Positions 36,224 to 44,428 of a stretch of 58,078 nt of DNA are shown here, piece after piece. The stretch's first letter is position 1; each line of letters begins with the position of its first letter. This DNA comes from JBBRHF01 sp038223055. Lineage in GTDB: Bacteria; Actinomycetota; Actinomycetes; JACCUZ01. A program made the translations under genes and the position numbers. The notes under the pieces are model-generated. The model ran no database searches. It saw only the letters and a list, made by a program, of their open reading frames with translations, and was not told the DNA's origin. The stretch is taken from positions 1 through 58,078 of the forward strand of contig JBBRHF010000002.1 of assembly GCA_038223055.1 (NCBI GenBank), read 5' to 3'.

Positions 36224-37606
36224 CTAGCCCACGTCGAGGGCGAGCAGGTCGGCGATGGTCTCCCGCCGCAGCAGCACCGAGGAGACCCTGTCGCGCACCG
36301 ACACCACCGGCGGCCTCGGCAGATGGTTGTAGGAACTCGCCATCGACCGGCAGTAGGCGCCCGTGGCCGCGACGGCCAGCAGGTCCCCCGGCGCCAGATC
36401 CCCCGGCAACCACGCATCCTTGACCACGACGTCGCCGCTCTCGCAGTGCTTGCCGACCACCCGGGCCAGCATGGCCGGTGCGGTGGAGGACCGGGACGCG
36501 AGGGCGACGGTGTAGTCGGCGTCGTACAGGGCGGTGCGGATGTTGTCGCTCATCCCGCCGTCGACGGAGACGAAGGTCCGCAGCCCCGCGACCGGCTTGA
36601 CGGTGCCCACCTCGTAGAGGGTGAACGCGCCCGGCCCGGCGATGGCGCGCCCCGGCTCGACCGCGAGCCGCGGCACGGCCAGCCCGTGGGCGGCGCACTC
36701 GCGCGAGACGATGCCGCGCAAGGCGGTCGCGATGTCGGCGACGTCGAGCGGGTCGTCGCCGGAGGTGTAGGCGATGCCGAGCCCGCCGCCCAGGTTCAGC
36801 TCGGCGAGTTCGATGCCGTGCTCGTCGCGGGTCCGGGCGAGCATCGCGACGACGCGGTGAGCGGCGACCTCGAAACCAGACGTGTCGAAGATTTGCGAAC
36901 CGATGTGCGAGTGCAGTCCGACCAGGTGCAGGCCGGGGGTGGCCAGCACCCGGCGTACGGCCTCGCTGGCGTCGCCACCGGTCACCGAGAAGCCGAACTT
37001 CTGGTCCTCGTGCGCCGTCGCGATGAACTCGTGGGTGTGCGCCTCGACTCCTACCGTTGCTCGCACGAGAACTCTTTGGCGAGCACCGGATTGGTCAGCT
37101 AGGCGACCCAGGCGCGCGATCTCGTCGAAGGAGTCGACGACGACGCGCCCCACGCCCGCCTCCATCGCCGCGATCAGCTCGGCGTCGGACTTGTTGTTGC
37201 CGTGCATGACCAGCCGGTCTGCGGGGAAGCCGGCGCGCCGCGCCACCGCGAGCTCTCCCCCGGTGCACACGTCGAGACACAGGCCCTCCTCGTCGACCCA
37301 CCGCGCGACGGTGGTGCACAGGAAAGCCTTGGCGGCGTAAAACACGTCCGCGTCGGGGAACGCGGCGCCGTAGCCGCGGCACCGGGTGCGGAAGTCGACC
37401 TCGTCGAGGACGAAGGCGGGGGTGCCGTGCTGTCGGGCCAGATCGCGTACGTCGATGCCGGCCGCCACCATGTGCCCTGCCTGGTCCCGGTCGACACCCA
37501 TCGGCCATACCAGCGGGTCCAGCCGGTTCAGGTCGGGCGGCGGTCCCCCGCGGATCCCCTCGTGGTGCAGGTCGCCGTGCAGCGGACCGGCTGGGTGGGC
37601 ACGCAC
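36224..37606 (-). CDS. lysA: Diaminopimelate decarboxylase
   Basis: 460 aa from GTG 37606. Fold III PLP enzyme: Lys93 in VFYAAKAFLC binds PLP; HGNNKSDAEL, GLHSHIGSQIF, ELNLGGGLGIAY and the active-site Cys in GKHCESGDVV are intact. It makes lysine from meso-diaminopimelate. The N-terminal HPAGPLHGD leader is typical of actinobacterial LysA coded after argS. Here argS is 4.6 kb away because the kip/pxp genes lie between. A TAATCT hexamer just upstream suggests its own leaderless promoter. Confidence 0.97.
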   Translation of the reverse strand: MRAHPAGPLHGDLHHEGIRGGPPPDLNRLDPLVWPMGVDRDQAGHMVAAGIDVRDLARQHGTPAFVLDEVDFRTRCRGYGAAFPDADVFYAAKAFLCTTVARWVDEEGLCLDVCTGGELAVARRAGFPADRLVMHGNNKSDAELIAAMEAGVGRVVVDSFDEIARLGRLADQSGARQRVLVRATVGVEAHTHEFIATAHEDQKFGFSVTGGDASEAVRRVLATPGLHLVGLHSHIGSQIFDTSGFEVAAHRVVAMLARTRDEHGIELAELNLGGGLGIAYTSGDDPLDVADIATALRGIVSRECAAHGLAVPRLAVEPGRAIAGPGAFTLYEVGTVKPVAGLRTFVSVDGGMSDNIRTALYDADYTVALASRSSTAPAMLARVVGKHCESGDVVVKDAWLPGDLAPGDLLAVAATGAYCRSMASSYNHLPRPPVVSVRDRVSSVLLRRETIADLLALDVG

Positions 37607-37612
37607 CCGCGC

Positions 37613-37618
37613 AGATTA
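37613..37618 (-). promoter_or_regulatory. -10 hexamer of a leaderless lysA promoter
   Basis: TAATCT on the minus strand ends six bases before the GTG at 37606, with no ribosome site between, the layout of a leaderless actinobacterial promoter. It would let lysA be expressed without read-through from the operon upstream. Confidence 0.55.
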
Positions 37619-37680
37619 GCGAACGGTCGCCCCGGGCGCGGTCGCCGGCCGTAGCCCGAGACGGTCAGCACGAGGAAGGC

Positions 37681-37781
37681 GGTCAGGACGAGAGGGTCAG
37701 GACGAGAGGGGTCAGGACGAGAGGGTCAGGACTGGACGGGTCAGGACGAGGCGGGTCAGGACGAGGCGGTCAGGGCACGAG
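37681..37781 (-). repeat. Seven 14-15-bp tandem repeats upstream of lysA
   Basis: Plus-strand units GGTCAGGACGAG(AG/GCG) begin at 37681, 37695, 37710, 37724, 37739, 37754 and 37768, with a weaker copy near 37662. Lengths alternate between 14 and 15. The stop codon of the DUF1445 gene (37770-37772) lies in the last unit. There are no spacers between units, so this is not a CRISPR array. Confidence 0.93.
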
Positions 37782-38678
37782 ATAGGCGCTGTCGCGCAGG
37801 TCGGTGATCGCCATGTGCCCGGGTGCGTGCCCGATGGCGAAGGAGCAGCCGGACGCCATCACCGCCGCCTGGGGGGTGACACCGCAGGCCCAGAACACCG
37901 GCACCTCGCCGTCGCGCACCTCGACGGGGTCACCGAAGTCCGGCTCGGCGAGGTCCGCGATGCCCAGGGCGCCCGGGTCGCCGACGTGCAGCGGAGAGCC
38001 ATGCACCGCGGGATAGCGCGAGGTGACCCGTACGGCGGTCGCCACCTGGTGCGCGGGGACCGGTCGCATCGAGACCACGAGAGGCCCGTGCAGGGCACCG
38101 GCGGTCCGGGTGGGGATCGACGTACGGAACATCGGCACGTTGCAGCCGGCCTCGAGGTGACGCACCGGGACTCCGGCCTCGATCAGCGCCGCCTCGAAGG
38201 TGAAGCTGCAGCCGATCAGGAAGGAGACGAGGTCGTCGCGCCAGTGCTCGGTCGCGTCGTCGACCTCTGCCACCAGCGCCCCGTCCCGGTAGACGCGGTA
38301 GGCGCCGAGGTCGGTGCGCAGGTCCCCGTCGAACACCGGCATCGACGTTGCCCCGATGTCGGACACCTCCAGGACGGGGCAGGGCTTCGGGTTGCGCTGG
38401 GCGAACAGCAACAGGTCGTAGGCGATCTCGCGGGGCACGGCGACAAGGTTGGCTTGCGTCCAGCCCGTGCACCAGCCGGCCGTCGGGACCCGCAGACCCG
38501 CGCGGAAGTGCGCCCGCGCCTCGGCCGGCGCCAGCGCCGCTGCCGGCCCCCCTGCCGGCCCCCCTGCCGGCCCCCCGCGCAACGTCCGAACATCCGTAGT
38601 CCATGGCGCACGCTTGTTCGGACGTTGTGAGGGGGGCGGTGAGGGGGGCGGTGAGGGGGGCGGTGAGGGATCAGTCAC
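37770..38678 (-). CDS. DUF1445/UPF0317 protein (YcsI-like putative hydro-lyase)
   Basis: 302 aa from GTG 38678, overlapping the pxpC stop by four bases. Core motifs: ARAHFRAGLRVPTAGWCTGW (53-72), LLFAQRNPKPCPVLEVSD, AALIEAGVPVRHLEAGCNV, and the C-terminal FWACGVTPQAAVMASGCSFA and GHAPGHMAITDL. Homologues include YcsI of the Bacillus kip operon and proteins annotated as D-glutamate cyclase-like hydro-lyases. The first 45 residues are odd: three PPPS units and three GGPA units coded by 12-bp tandem repeats, around a 13-bp inverted repeat. The start is supported mainly by the overlap. Confidence 0.88.
   Translation of the reverse strand: MTDPSPPPSPPPSPPPSQRPNKRAPWTTDVRTLRGGPAGGPAGGPAAALAPAEARAHFRAGLRVPTAGWCTGWTQANLVAVPREIAYDLLLFAQRNPKPCPVLEVSDIGATSMPVFDGDLRTDLGAYRVYRDGALVAEVDDATEHWRDDLVSFLIGCSFTFEAALIEAGVPVRHLEAGCNVPMFRTSIPTRTAGALHGPLVVSMRPVPAHQVATAVRVTSRYPAVHGSPLHVGDPGALGIADLAEPDFGDPVEVRDGEVPVFWACGVTPQAAVMASGCSFAIGHAPGHMAITDLRDSAYLVP
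38541..38576 (-). repeat. Three 12-bp repeats coding GGPA units
   Basis: TGCCGGCCCCCC at 38541, 38553 and 38565 gives GGPAGGPAGGPA in the N-terminal extension of the DUF1445 protein. Confidence 0.85.
38580..38627. repeat. 13-bp perfect inverted repeat near the 5' end of the DUF1445 gene
   Basis: CAACGTCCGAACA (38580-38592) and TGTTCGGACGTTG (38615-38627) are exact complements separated by 22 bases. Both arms are coding. The pair lies between two different 12-bp repeat arrays. Confidence 0.85.
38629..38664 (-). repeat. Three 12-bp repeats coding PPPS units
   Basis: GAGGGGGGCGGT at 38629, 38641 and 38653 gives PPPSPPPSPPPS directly after the start of the DUF1445 protein. Confidence 0.85.
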
Positions 38679-39562
38679 GGCCGACCCCGTTCCCGTCGTG
38701 GCACGCCCGGAATCCCGAACCGCACCTCGGTCCCCGGCCTGGCCTGCGCGGCCCGGTCGATGTCGTCCTCGAGGACCACGGCGACCACAGGGTAACCCCC
38801 GGTCACCGGGTGGTCGGCGAGGAACAGGACGGGCTGCCCGCTGGGCGGCACCTGGAGGGCGCCACTCACGACGCCCTCGCTGGGCAACTCATCCGCGCGC
38901 CGGCGAGAAAGCGAGGCCCCGGTGAGCCGCATCCCGACACGGTTGCTGTCCGGGCTCACCGCGTACGCCGTGCCCAGCAGCGCGTTGATCGCGTCCTCGG
39001 TGAACCAGTCGTCGCGCGGCCCGAGCGCCACCCGCAGCATCAGGTCCCCGTTGCTGGGCGGGACGACCGGCGCTGCGTCGACCACCGGGAAGTGCGCCGG
39101 TGCGAGGCCGACCGGGAGCACGTCGGCGACTGCCGGGCGCGGTGGCCCCAGACCGGAGAGCACGTCGGTCGACCGCGAGCCCAGCACGGGCGCGACATCG
39201 AGGCCGCCGCGCACCCCGACGTAGCTGCGCAGGCCGGCGACGGGCGTGCCCACCTCGAGCTCGGCCCCGTCATCGAGGTGCAGCACCGTGTTCAGCGGCG
39301 CGTCCCGCCCGCCGACCGTGACCGGGCCGACCGCCCCAGTGACGGCGACGACCAGGTCACCGACCGCCCGCAGGACCAGCCCGCCCAGGGTCGCCTCGAG
39401 GGCTGCGGTCGCCTCCGGGTTGCCGAGCAGCCGGTTGACTAGCCTCAGGCTGTCCCGGTCGGCCGCCCCGGACCGGCCCACGCCGAGCGCCGCCCAGCCC
39501 GGTCGCCCGAGGTCCTGCACGGTGGTGAGGGGTCCGGTCGCCAGGACCTCGAGGCCTTTCAC
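38675..39562 (-). CDS. pxpC: 5-oxoprolinase subunit C (PxpC/KipA, biotin-dependent carboxylase-like)
   Basis: 295 aa from GTG 39562; the GTG overlaps the pxpB stop by four bases. TTVQDLGRPGWAALGVGRSG (14-33), NRLLGNPEATAALEATLGG and SNRVGMRLTG are the conserved signatures. With PxpA and PxpB it forms the prokaryotic ATP-dependent 5-oxoprolinase, which opens 5-oxoproline to glutamate. In Bacillus the B and C proteins are called KipI and KipA for their effect on KinA. Confidence 0.94.
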   Translation of the reverse strand: MKGLEVLATGPLTTVQDLGRPGWAALGVGRSGAADRDSLRLVNRLLGNPEATAALEATLGGLVLRAVGDLVVAVTGAVGPVTVGGRDAPLNTVLHLDDGAELEVGTPVAGLRSYVGVRGGLDVAPVLGSRSTDVLSGLGPPRPAVADVLPVGLAPAHFPVVDAAPVVPPSNGDLMLRVALGPRDDWFTEDAINALLGTAYAVSPDSNRVGMRLTGASLSRRRADELPSEGVVSGALQVPPSGQPVLFLADHPVTGGYPVVAVVLEDDIDRAAQARPGTEVRFGIPGVPRRERGRP

Positions 39563-40170
39563 CCGCCCTCCAGGAACCGCACCCGGACGCCCGGACGCAG
39601 CAGGGCCGGTGGATCGGCGCCGAGGTCCCACAACCGTGCCTCGGTCCGCCCGATGAGTTGCCAGCCGCCGGGCGACTCCTGCGGGTAGACCCCGCTGTAG
39701 GGCCCAGCGAGCCCCACCGACCCGGCGGGCACGCGCGTGCGTGGGTCGGTCCGGCGCGCCACCTCCGGCCAGGGGCCGTTCGGGACGAGGTAGCCGAAGC
39801 CGGGGGCGAAACCGGCGAAGGCGACCGTCCACTCCAGCCGCGTGTGGGCCGCCACCACCTCCGCCGCCGTACGGCCGGTCAGGCGCGCCACCTCCTGCAG
39901 GTCGGGCCCGTCGTAGACCACCTGCACCTGCACGAGCTCCCCCTCGGCCTGCCGGCCGGCTCCGGGCGGCAGCTCGCCGAGGGCCCGGCGCATAGTGCCC
40001 AGATCGGTGACGGAACGGTCGATGCGCACCAGCAACGTGCGCGCGGCAGGCACCAGGTCGGTCACCCCCTCGGGCGGTACGTCGCGCAGCGCGGCGTAGA
40101 GCGCGAGCACCGGCTCGAGGCCGTCGAGCTCGACGAGCAGTGCCGCGTCGCCGCAGGCGAGCACCCTCAT
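39559..40170 (-). CDS. pxpB: 5-oxoprolinase subunit B (PxpB/KipI)
   Basis: 203 aa from ATG 40170, overlapping the pxpA stop by four bases (ATGA). VLACGDAALLVELDG at the start, VQVVYDGPDLQEVARLTG in the middle and AFAGFAPGFGYLVPNGPWPE plus GSVGLAGPYSGVYPQESPGG in the C-terminal half are typical KipI/PxpB motifs. Works with PxpA and PxpC. Confidence 0.95.
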   Translation of the reverse strand: MRVLACGDAALLVELDGLEPVLALYAALRDVPPEGVTDLVPAARTLLVRIDRSVTDLGTMRRALGELPPGAGRQAEGELVQVQVVYDGPDLQEVARLTGRTAAEVVAAHTRLEWTVAFAGFAPGFGYLVPNGPWPEVARRTDPRTRVPAGSVGLAGPYSGVYPQESPGGWQLIGRTEARLWDLGADPPALLRPGVRVRFLEGG

Positions 40171-40940
40171 CCGTTGCTCCGTACGTCGACGAAGCTCCGC
40201 GCCTCGACCCCGGCGAGGGCCAACGCGGCCCGCACGGCCCGGGCCATCTCCAGCGCGCCGGGGCTGTCGCCGTGCACGCACAACGACATCGCCTCGACGC
40301 CGACGACGGTGCCGTCGATCGCTACCACCTCGCGCTCGGTCGCGATGCGGACGCAGCGGCGCGCCACCTGCGCGGCGTCGTGCAGCACCGCACCCGGCTC
40401 CCGGCGCGACACCAGGGTGCCCTCGGGGGTGTAGGCACGGTCCGCGAAGGCCTCCGCGACCGCGGGCAGGCCGGCGGCGGCCGCGAGTTCGAGCCATCGT
40501 GACCTCGGCAGCCCCAGGACCGGCAGACTTCCTCCGTAGGAGAGCACCGCCGCGACGACCGCCGCGGCCTGCTCCTCGTGGTGCACGATCGTGTTGTAGA
40601 GCGCGCCGTGCGGCTTGACGTAGGCCACCCGGGTGCCGGCCATCCGCGCGAACGCGTCCAGCGCCCCGATCTGGTAGACGACGTCGTCGGCCAGCTCGCC
40701 TGGCTCGACGTCGATGAACCGCCGGCCGAACCCGGCCAGGTCCCGGTAGCCCACCTGAGCGCCGACCGCGACGCCGGCCGCCGCGGCGCGATCGCACACC
40801 CGCCGCATGATCGAGGGGTCTCCGGCGTGGAAGCCGCAGGCCACGTTGGCGCTGGTCACGACCTGGAGCAGGCCGTCGTCGTCGCCGAGGGTCCAGCTCC
40901 CGAACCCCTCGCCGAGGTCGCTGTTGAGGTCGATGCTCAG
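40167..40940 (-). CDS. pxpA: 5-oxoprolinase subunit A (PxpA, LamB/YcsF family), probable CTG start
   Basis: 257 aa. The family N terminus SIDLNSDLGEGFGSW follows directly after codon CTG at 40940. YVKPHGALYN, ANVACGFHAGDPSIMRR and LCVHGDSPGAL are the other LamB/YcsF signatures. No ATG, GTG or TTG occurs in frame for about 20 codons upstream. The CTG overlaps the transporter stop as CTGA, the same four-base pattern as the other junctions of this operon, and GGGAG lies about eight bases before it. The in-frame GTG further up would put 20 foreign residues inside the transporter gene. I therefore take CTG as the initiator, an inference. Confidence 0.9.
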   Translation of the reverse strand: MSIDLNSDLGEGFGSWTLGDDDGLLQVVTSANVACGFHAGDPSIMRRVCDRAAAAGVAVGAQVGYRDLAGFGRRFIDVEPGELADDVVYQIGALDAFARMAGTRVAYVKPHGALYNTIVHHEEQAAAVVAAVLSYGGSLPVLGLPRSRWLELAAAAGLPAVAEAFADRAYTPEGTLVSRREPGAVLHDAAQVARRCVRIATEREVVAIDGTVVGVEAMSLCVHGDSPGALEMARAVRAALALAGVEARSFVDVRSNG

Positions 40941-42190
40941 AACAGGTCTCCCAGGCTGGTGAGCGAGTTGTAGCCAAGGTAGATCGTCAGCCCCCACGCC
41001 AGCACTCCGATGACGACGAGCGTGCGGGGGTAGGCGTAGCCGCCCATCAGGTCGCGCCGCCTGGCCGCCACCCACAGCAGCAGGCCCAGCCCGACCGGCA
41101 GGATCAGCCCGTTGAACGCGCCCGCGAAGATGAGCAGCTTGACCGGCGTGGTCCCCGCGGCCAGGAACACGCTGGTCGAGACCACGATGAAGGCGCACAC
41201 CACATAGCGCTCCCAGCGGGTCACCCAGCCGCCCAGGACCTTCAGGAACGACACCGACGTGTAGGACGCACCGATCACCGAGGTGACCGCCGCGGACCAG
41301 ATCACCACGCCGAAGATCACCTTTCCGGCGGTGCCCAGCGCGTTCTGGAACGCCGAGGCCGCCGGGTTGGCCGGGTCGAGCCGGAAGCCCTGGCTGACCA
41401 CCCCGAGGACGGCGAGGAACAGCAGCACCCGCATGACGGCGGTCAGGGCGACACCCAGGATCGAGCTGCGGGTGATCGCCCCGACGTACTCCTCGCCCTT
41501 GATGCCGTTGTCGACCAGGCGGTGGGCGCCGGCATAGACGATGTAGCCGCCCACGGTGCCGCCGATGAGCGTGGTGATCACCAGGAAGTCGACGGTGGCG
41601 GGCGCCACCGCCTGGCGCAGCGCCTCGCCGGCCGGCGGCTCGGTCTTGGCCACCACCCAGGCGGTGAGGACGATCATCACGAAGCCGAGCAGAACGACCA
41701 CCCGGTCCATCGCGACGCCCGCGCGGCGCACGAGGAACACGGCCATCGCGACGGCCGCGGAGATCAGCGCGCCCAGCTTGACGTTCAGGCCGAAGATCGC
41801 GTTGAGGCCTAGCGAGCAGCCGGCGATGTTGCCGATGTTGAAGACCAGACCGCCAAGTACGTCGAGCGCAGCCAGCAGATAGCCGGCCCCCGGCACGACG
41901 CTGTTGGCGAGGTCCTGGGCCCGGCGGCCGGAGACTCCGACGATCCGCCAGACGTTGAGCTGGATCGCGATGTCGACGGCTACCGACGCGAGGATCGCGA
42001 AGGCGAAGGCCGCCTTGAGCTGGTCCGTGAACGTCGTGGTCTGGGTGATGAACCCCGGCCCGATGGCCGAGGTCGCCATCAGGAACATGGCCCCGAGAAA
42101 GGCGCCGCGACCGCTCTTCAGGACCGGCTCAGGCTCGGTCCACGCCGTGGCCCCAAGCGGTGCGCCCTCGGCCGGGCACTGGTGACTCAC
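40937..42190 (-). CDS. Nramp-family transporter (YcsG-like), probable 5-oxoproline-linked
   Basis: 417 aa from GTG 42190 (GGAGG upstream), 10 bp after argS. Ten to eleven membrane helices with an Nramp/LeuT-like pattern. The metal-binding DPGN of helix 1 is replaced by AIGPGFITQTTTF, and the MPH motif of helix 6 is missing (GGTVGGYIVYAGAHRLVDNG in that area). So it should not move manganese or iron. The gene heads a ycsG-ycsF-kipI-kipA-ycsI type operon, and uptake of 5-oxoproline or a related amino acid is the natural inference. Confidence 0.88.
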   Translation of the reverse strand: MSHQCPAEGAPLGATAWTEPEPVLKSGRGAFLGAMFLMATSAIGPGFITQTTTFTDQLKAAFAFAILASVAVDIAIQLNVWRIVGVSGRRAQDLANSVVPGAGYLLAALDVLGGLVFNIGNIAGCSLGLNAIFGLNVKLGALISAAVAMAVFLVRRAGVAMDRVVVLLGFVMIVLTAWVVAKTEPPAGEALRQAVAPATVDFLVITTLIGGTVGGYIVYAGAHRLVDNGIKGEEYVGAITRSSILGVALTAVMRVLLFLAVLGVVSQGFRLDPANPAASAFQNALGTAGKVIFGVVIWSAAVTSVIGASYTSVSFLKVLGGWVTRWERYVVCAFIVVSTSVFLAAGTTPVKLLIFAGAFNGLILPVGLGLLLWVAARRRDLMGGYAYPRTLVVIGVLAWGLTIYLGYNSLTSLGDLF

Positions 42191-42200
42191 CTGGCCCTCC

Positions 42201-43853
42201 TCACATCCGCTCCGGGGCGCTCACCCCGAGCAACCGCAGGCCGTTGGCCAGCACGAGCCGGGTCGCCTCGACCAGCCACAGCCGGGCGTGGTGCAGGTCG
42301 GTGACCTCCTCGTCGCCGCGGGGCAGCACCCGGCACGCGTCGTAGAAGCGGTGGTAGGTGCCGGCCAGCTCTTCGACATAGCGCGCGACCCGATGCGGCT
42401 CGCGCAGCTCCGCCGCGGTCGCGATCACCCGGGGAAATTCCCCCAGCGCGCCGAGCAGGTCGCCCTCGCGCTCGTGGTCCAGCCGGCCGGCCGCCAGCGT
42501 CCCGCGCTCGAGCCCGAGCTCGGCGGCGTTGCGGAGCAGGCTGGCGATGCGGGCGTGGGCGTACTGCACGTAGAAGACCGGGTTGTCGCTGGTCTGGCGG
42601 ACCAGCAGGTCGAGGTCGATGTCTAGCTGGGAGTCCGCGGAGGAGCGGATCAGCGCGTAGCGGGCGGCGTCCACCCCGACCGCCTCGACCAGGTCCTCCA
42701 TGATGATGACCGTGCCGGCGCGCTTGCTCATCCGCACCGGCTGGCCGTCCTTGACCAGGTTCACCATCTGCCCGATCAGGATCTCGAGGTTTTCCCCTGG
42801 CGTGTCGCCGAAGCAGGCGCACATGGCCATCATCCGGCCGACGTAGCCGTGGTGGTCCGCGCCGAGCATGATGATGACCCGGTCGAAGCCGCGCTCGCGC
42901 TTGTCGAGGTAGTAGGCGAGGTCCCCCGAGATGTAGGCGCCCTCCCCGTCGCTCTTGATGACAACGCGGTCCTTGTCGTCGCCGAAGTCGGTGGTGCGCA
43001 GCCAGACGGCGCCGTCCAGCTCATAGATGCGGCCCTGCTCACGCAGCCGCGTGATCGCCCGGTCGACCGCACCGGACTCGTGCAGCGAGTTCTCGTGGAA
43101 GAAGACGTCGAAGTCGGTGCCGAAGTCGTGCAGGGTGCGCTTGATCTCGTCGAACATCAGCTGTACGCCGTCGTGGCGGAAGGTCTCCTGCGCGTCCGGC
43201 TCGGGCAGGCCCAGGACGTCGGGATGGGCGGCCACCACGGTCGCGGCGATCTCGTCGAGGTAAGCGCCGCCGTAGCCGTCCTCCGGCGGCTCCTCGCCTT
43301 TGGCCCGGGCCAGCAGGGACCGCGCGAAACGGTCGATCTGCGCGCCGTGGTCGTTGAAGTAGTACTCCCGGGTGACGTGGGCACCGGCGGATTGCAGGAT
43401 CCGCCCGAGCGCGTCGCCGGCGGCGGCCCACCGGGTGCCGCCGAGGTGGATCGGCCCGGTCGGGTTGGCCGACACGAACTCCAGGTTGATCCGCTGGCCG
43501 GCCAGGGTCGACGTACGGCCGTAGTTGTCGCCCTGCTCCACGATGGTGCGGGCCAGCTCGCCCTGCGCAGCGGCGTCGAGGGTGATGTTGAGGAATCCCG
43601 GGCCCGCCACGTCCACCGTGGTCACGCCGGGGGTCTCGCGCAGGGGCTGGGCGATGACCTCCGCCACCTCGCGGGGCGGCCGGCCGGCGGGGCGGGCGAG
43701 CTGAAGCGCGAGATTGGTGGCGTAGTCGCCGTGCGCGCGCCCCTTGGACCGCTCAAGCTTGACCACGGTGGGCGGCTCGACGGTGAGCGCGCCGGAGTCG
43801 ACCGCGGAGCGTACGGCGGCGAGGACGGCGTCGCTGAGCTCGGCTGGGGTCAC
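42201..43853 (-). CDS. argS: Arginyl-tRNA synthetase
   Basis: 550 aa from GTG 43853. Class I synthetase: NPTGPIHLGGTRWAA holds the HIGH motif as HLGG (136-139), and PVRMSKRAGTVI is the KMSKS loop. The N-terminal Add1 domain (1-110) and the C-terminal anticodon domain ending in GVSAPERM are complete. It charges tRNA-Arg, one of which is coded 600 bp away. In mycobacteria argS directly precedes lysA; here five genes lie between. Confidence 0.97.
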   Translation of the reverse strand: MTPAELSDAVLAAVRSAVDSGALTVEPPTVVKLERSKGRAHGDYATNLALQLARPAGRPPREVAEVIAQPLRETPGVTTVDVAGPGFLNITLDAAAQGELARTIVEQGDNYGRTSTLAGQRINLEFVSANPTGPIHLGGTRWAAAGDALGRILQSAGAHVTREYYFNDHGAQIDRFARSLLARAKGEEPPEDGYGGAYLDEIAATVVAAHPDVLGLPEPDAQETFRHDGVQLMFDEIKRTLHDFGTDFDVFFHENSLHESGAVDRAITRLREQGRIYELDGAVWLRTTDFGDDKDRVVIKSDGEGAYISGDLAYYLDKRERGFDRVIIMLGADHHGYVGRMMAMCACFGDTPGENLEILIGQMVNLVKDGQPVRMSKRAGTVIIMEDLVEAVGVDAARYALIRSSADSQLDIDLDLLVRQTSDNPVFYVQYAHARIASLLRNAAELGLERGTLAAGRLDHEREGDLLGALGEFPRVIATAAELREPHRVARYVEELAGTYHRFYDACRVLPRGDEEVTDLHHARLWLVEATRLVLANGLRLLGVSAPERM

Positions 43854-43904
43854 CCCGTCAGGCTATCGGGCGCATTCAGGGCATCAGGCGTCGAGCCGGC
43901 CCCG

Positions 43905-44312
43905 TCACGAGGTGCGACGCTCCCGGGACGCCATCAGTTCCCGCACCGTGCGGATCAGGACGTCCGGGTCGAACGGCTTGGTGAGGTAGGCGTCGACCCC
44001 GGCCTCGACCCCACGGCGCAGGTCGACGTCTTGGGCGGCGGCGGAGACCATCACGATCTTGAGCTCACGGGTGCGGGCGTCGGCGCGCAGGCGCTGCACC
44101 GTCGCGAACCCGTCCAGCCTCGGCATGATGACGTCGATCGTCATGATGTGTGGACGCACGTCGTCGACCTTGTCCAGGGCGTCCTGTCCGTCGACGGCAG
44201 TGTAGACCTCGAAGCCCTCCATCTCGAGGTTGATGGTGATCAGCTCACGGATCACGGCACTGTCGTCGACAACGAGGATGCGGCCGAGCGACCCCGTCCT
44301 GTGCATCTCCAT
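43905..44312 (-). CDS. Single-domain response regulator
   Basis: 135 aa from ATG 44312 (GTG 44330 and ATG 44306 are alternatives). A CheY-like receiver only: acidic pair Asp16-Asp17 (ILVVDDSAVIREL), phospho-acceptor Asp60 (MTIDVIMPRLDG), Ser90 and Lys112 (AYLTKPFDPD). There is no output domain, so it would act by protein contact in a phosphorelay or motility/development pathway. No histidine kinase is nearby. A TATCCT hexamer (complement of 44362-44367) may be its -10. Confidence 0.9.
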   Translation of the reverse strand: MEMHRTGSLGRILVVDDSAVIRELITINLEMEGFEVYTAVDGQDALDKVDDVRPHIMTIDVIMPRLDGFATVQRLRADARTRELKIVMVSAAAQDVDLRRGVEAGVDAYLTKPFDPDVLIRTVRELMASRERRTS

Positions 44313-44428
44313 GCCCGCTCTGCCCGCCACTCAAGGTCCGTTGCCCCTGGCCCCTGTCGCCAGGATAGTTGACCGGTCGCGTCGGAGGGCGGGGAATGCG
44401 AGGACTGGTAGCCTTTCGCACTGCCCGA

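Noticed and set aside
37681..37781. CRISPR array
   Set aside because: Units are directly adjacent with no spacers, too short, and no cas genes are present.
40937..42190. Manganese/iron Nramp transporter
   Set aside because: The DPGN and MPH metal-binding motifs are missing and the gene heads a 5-oxoprolinase operon.
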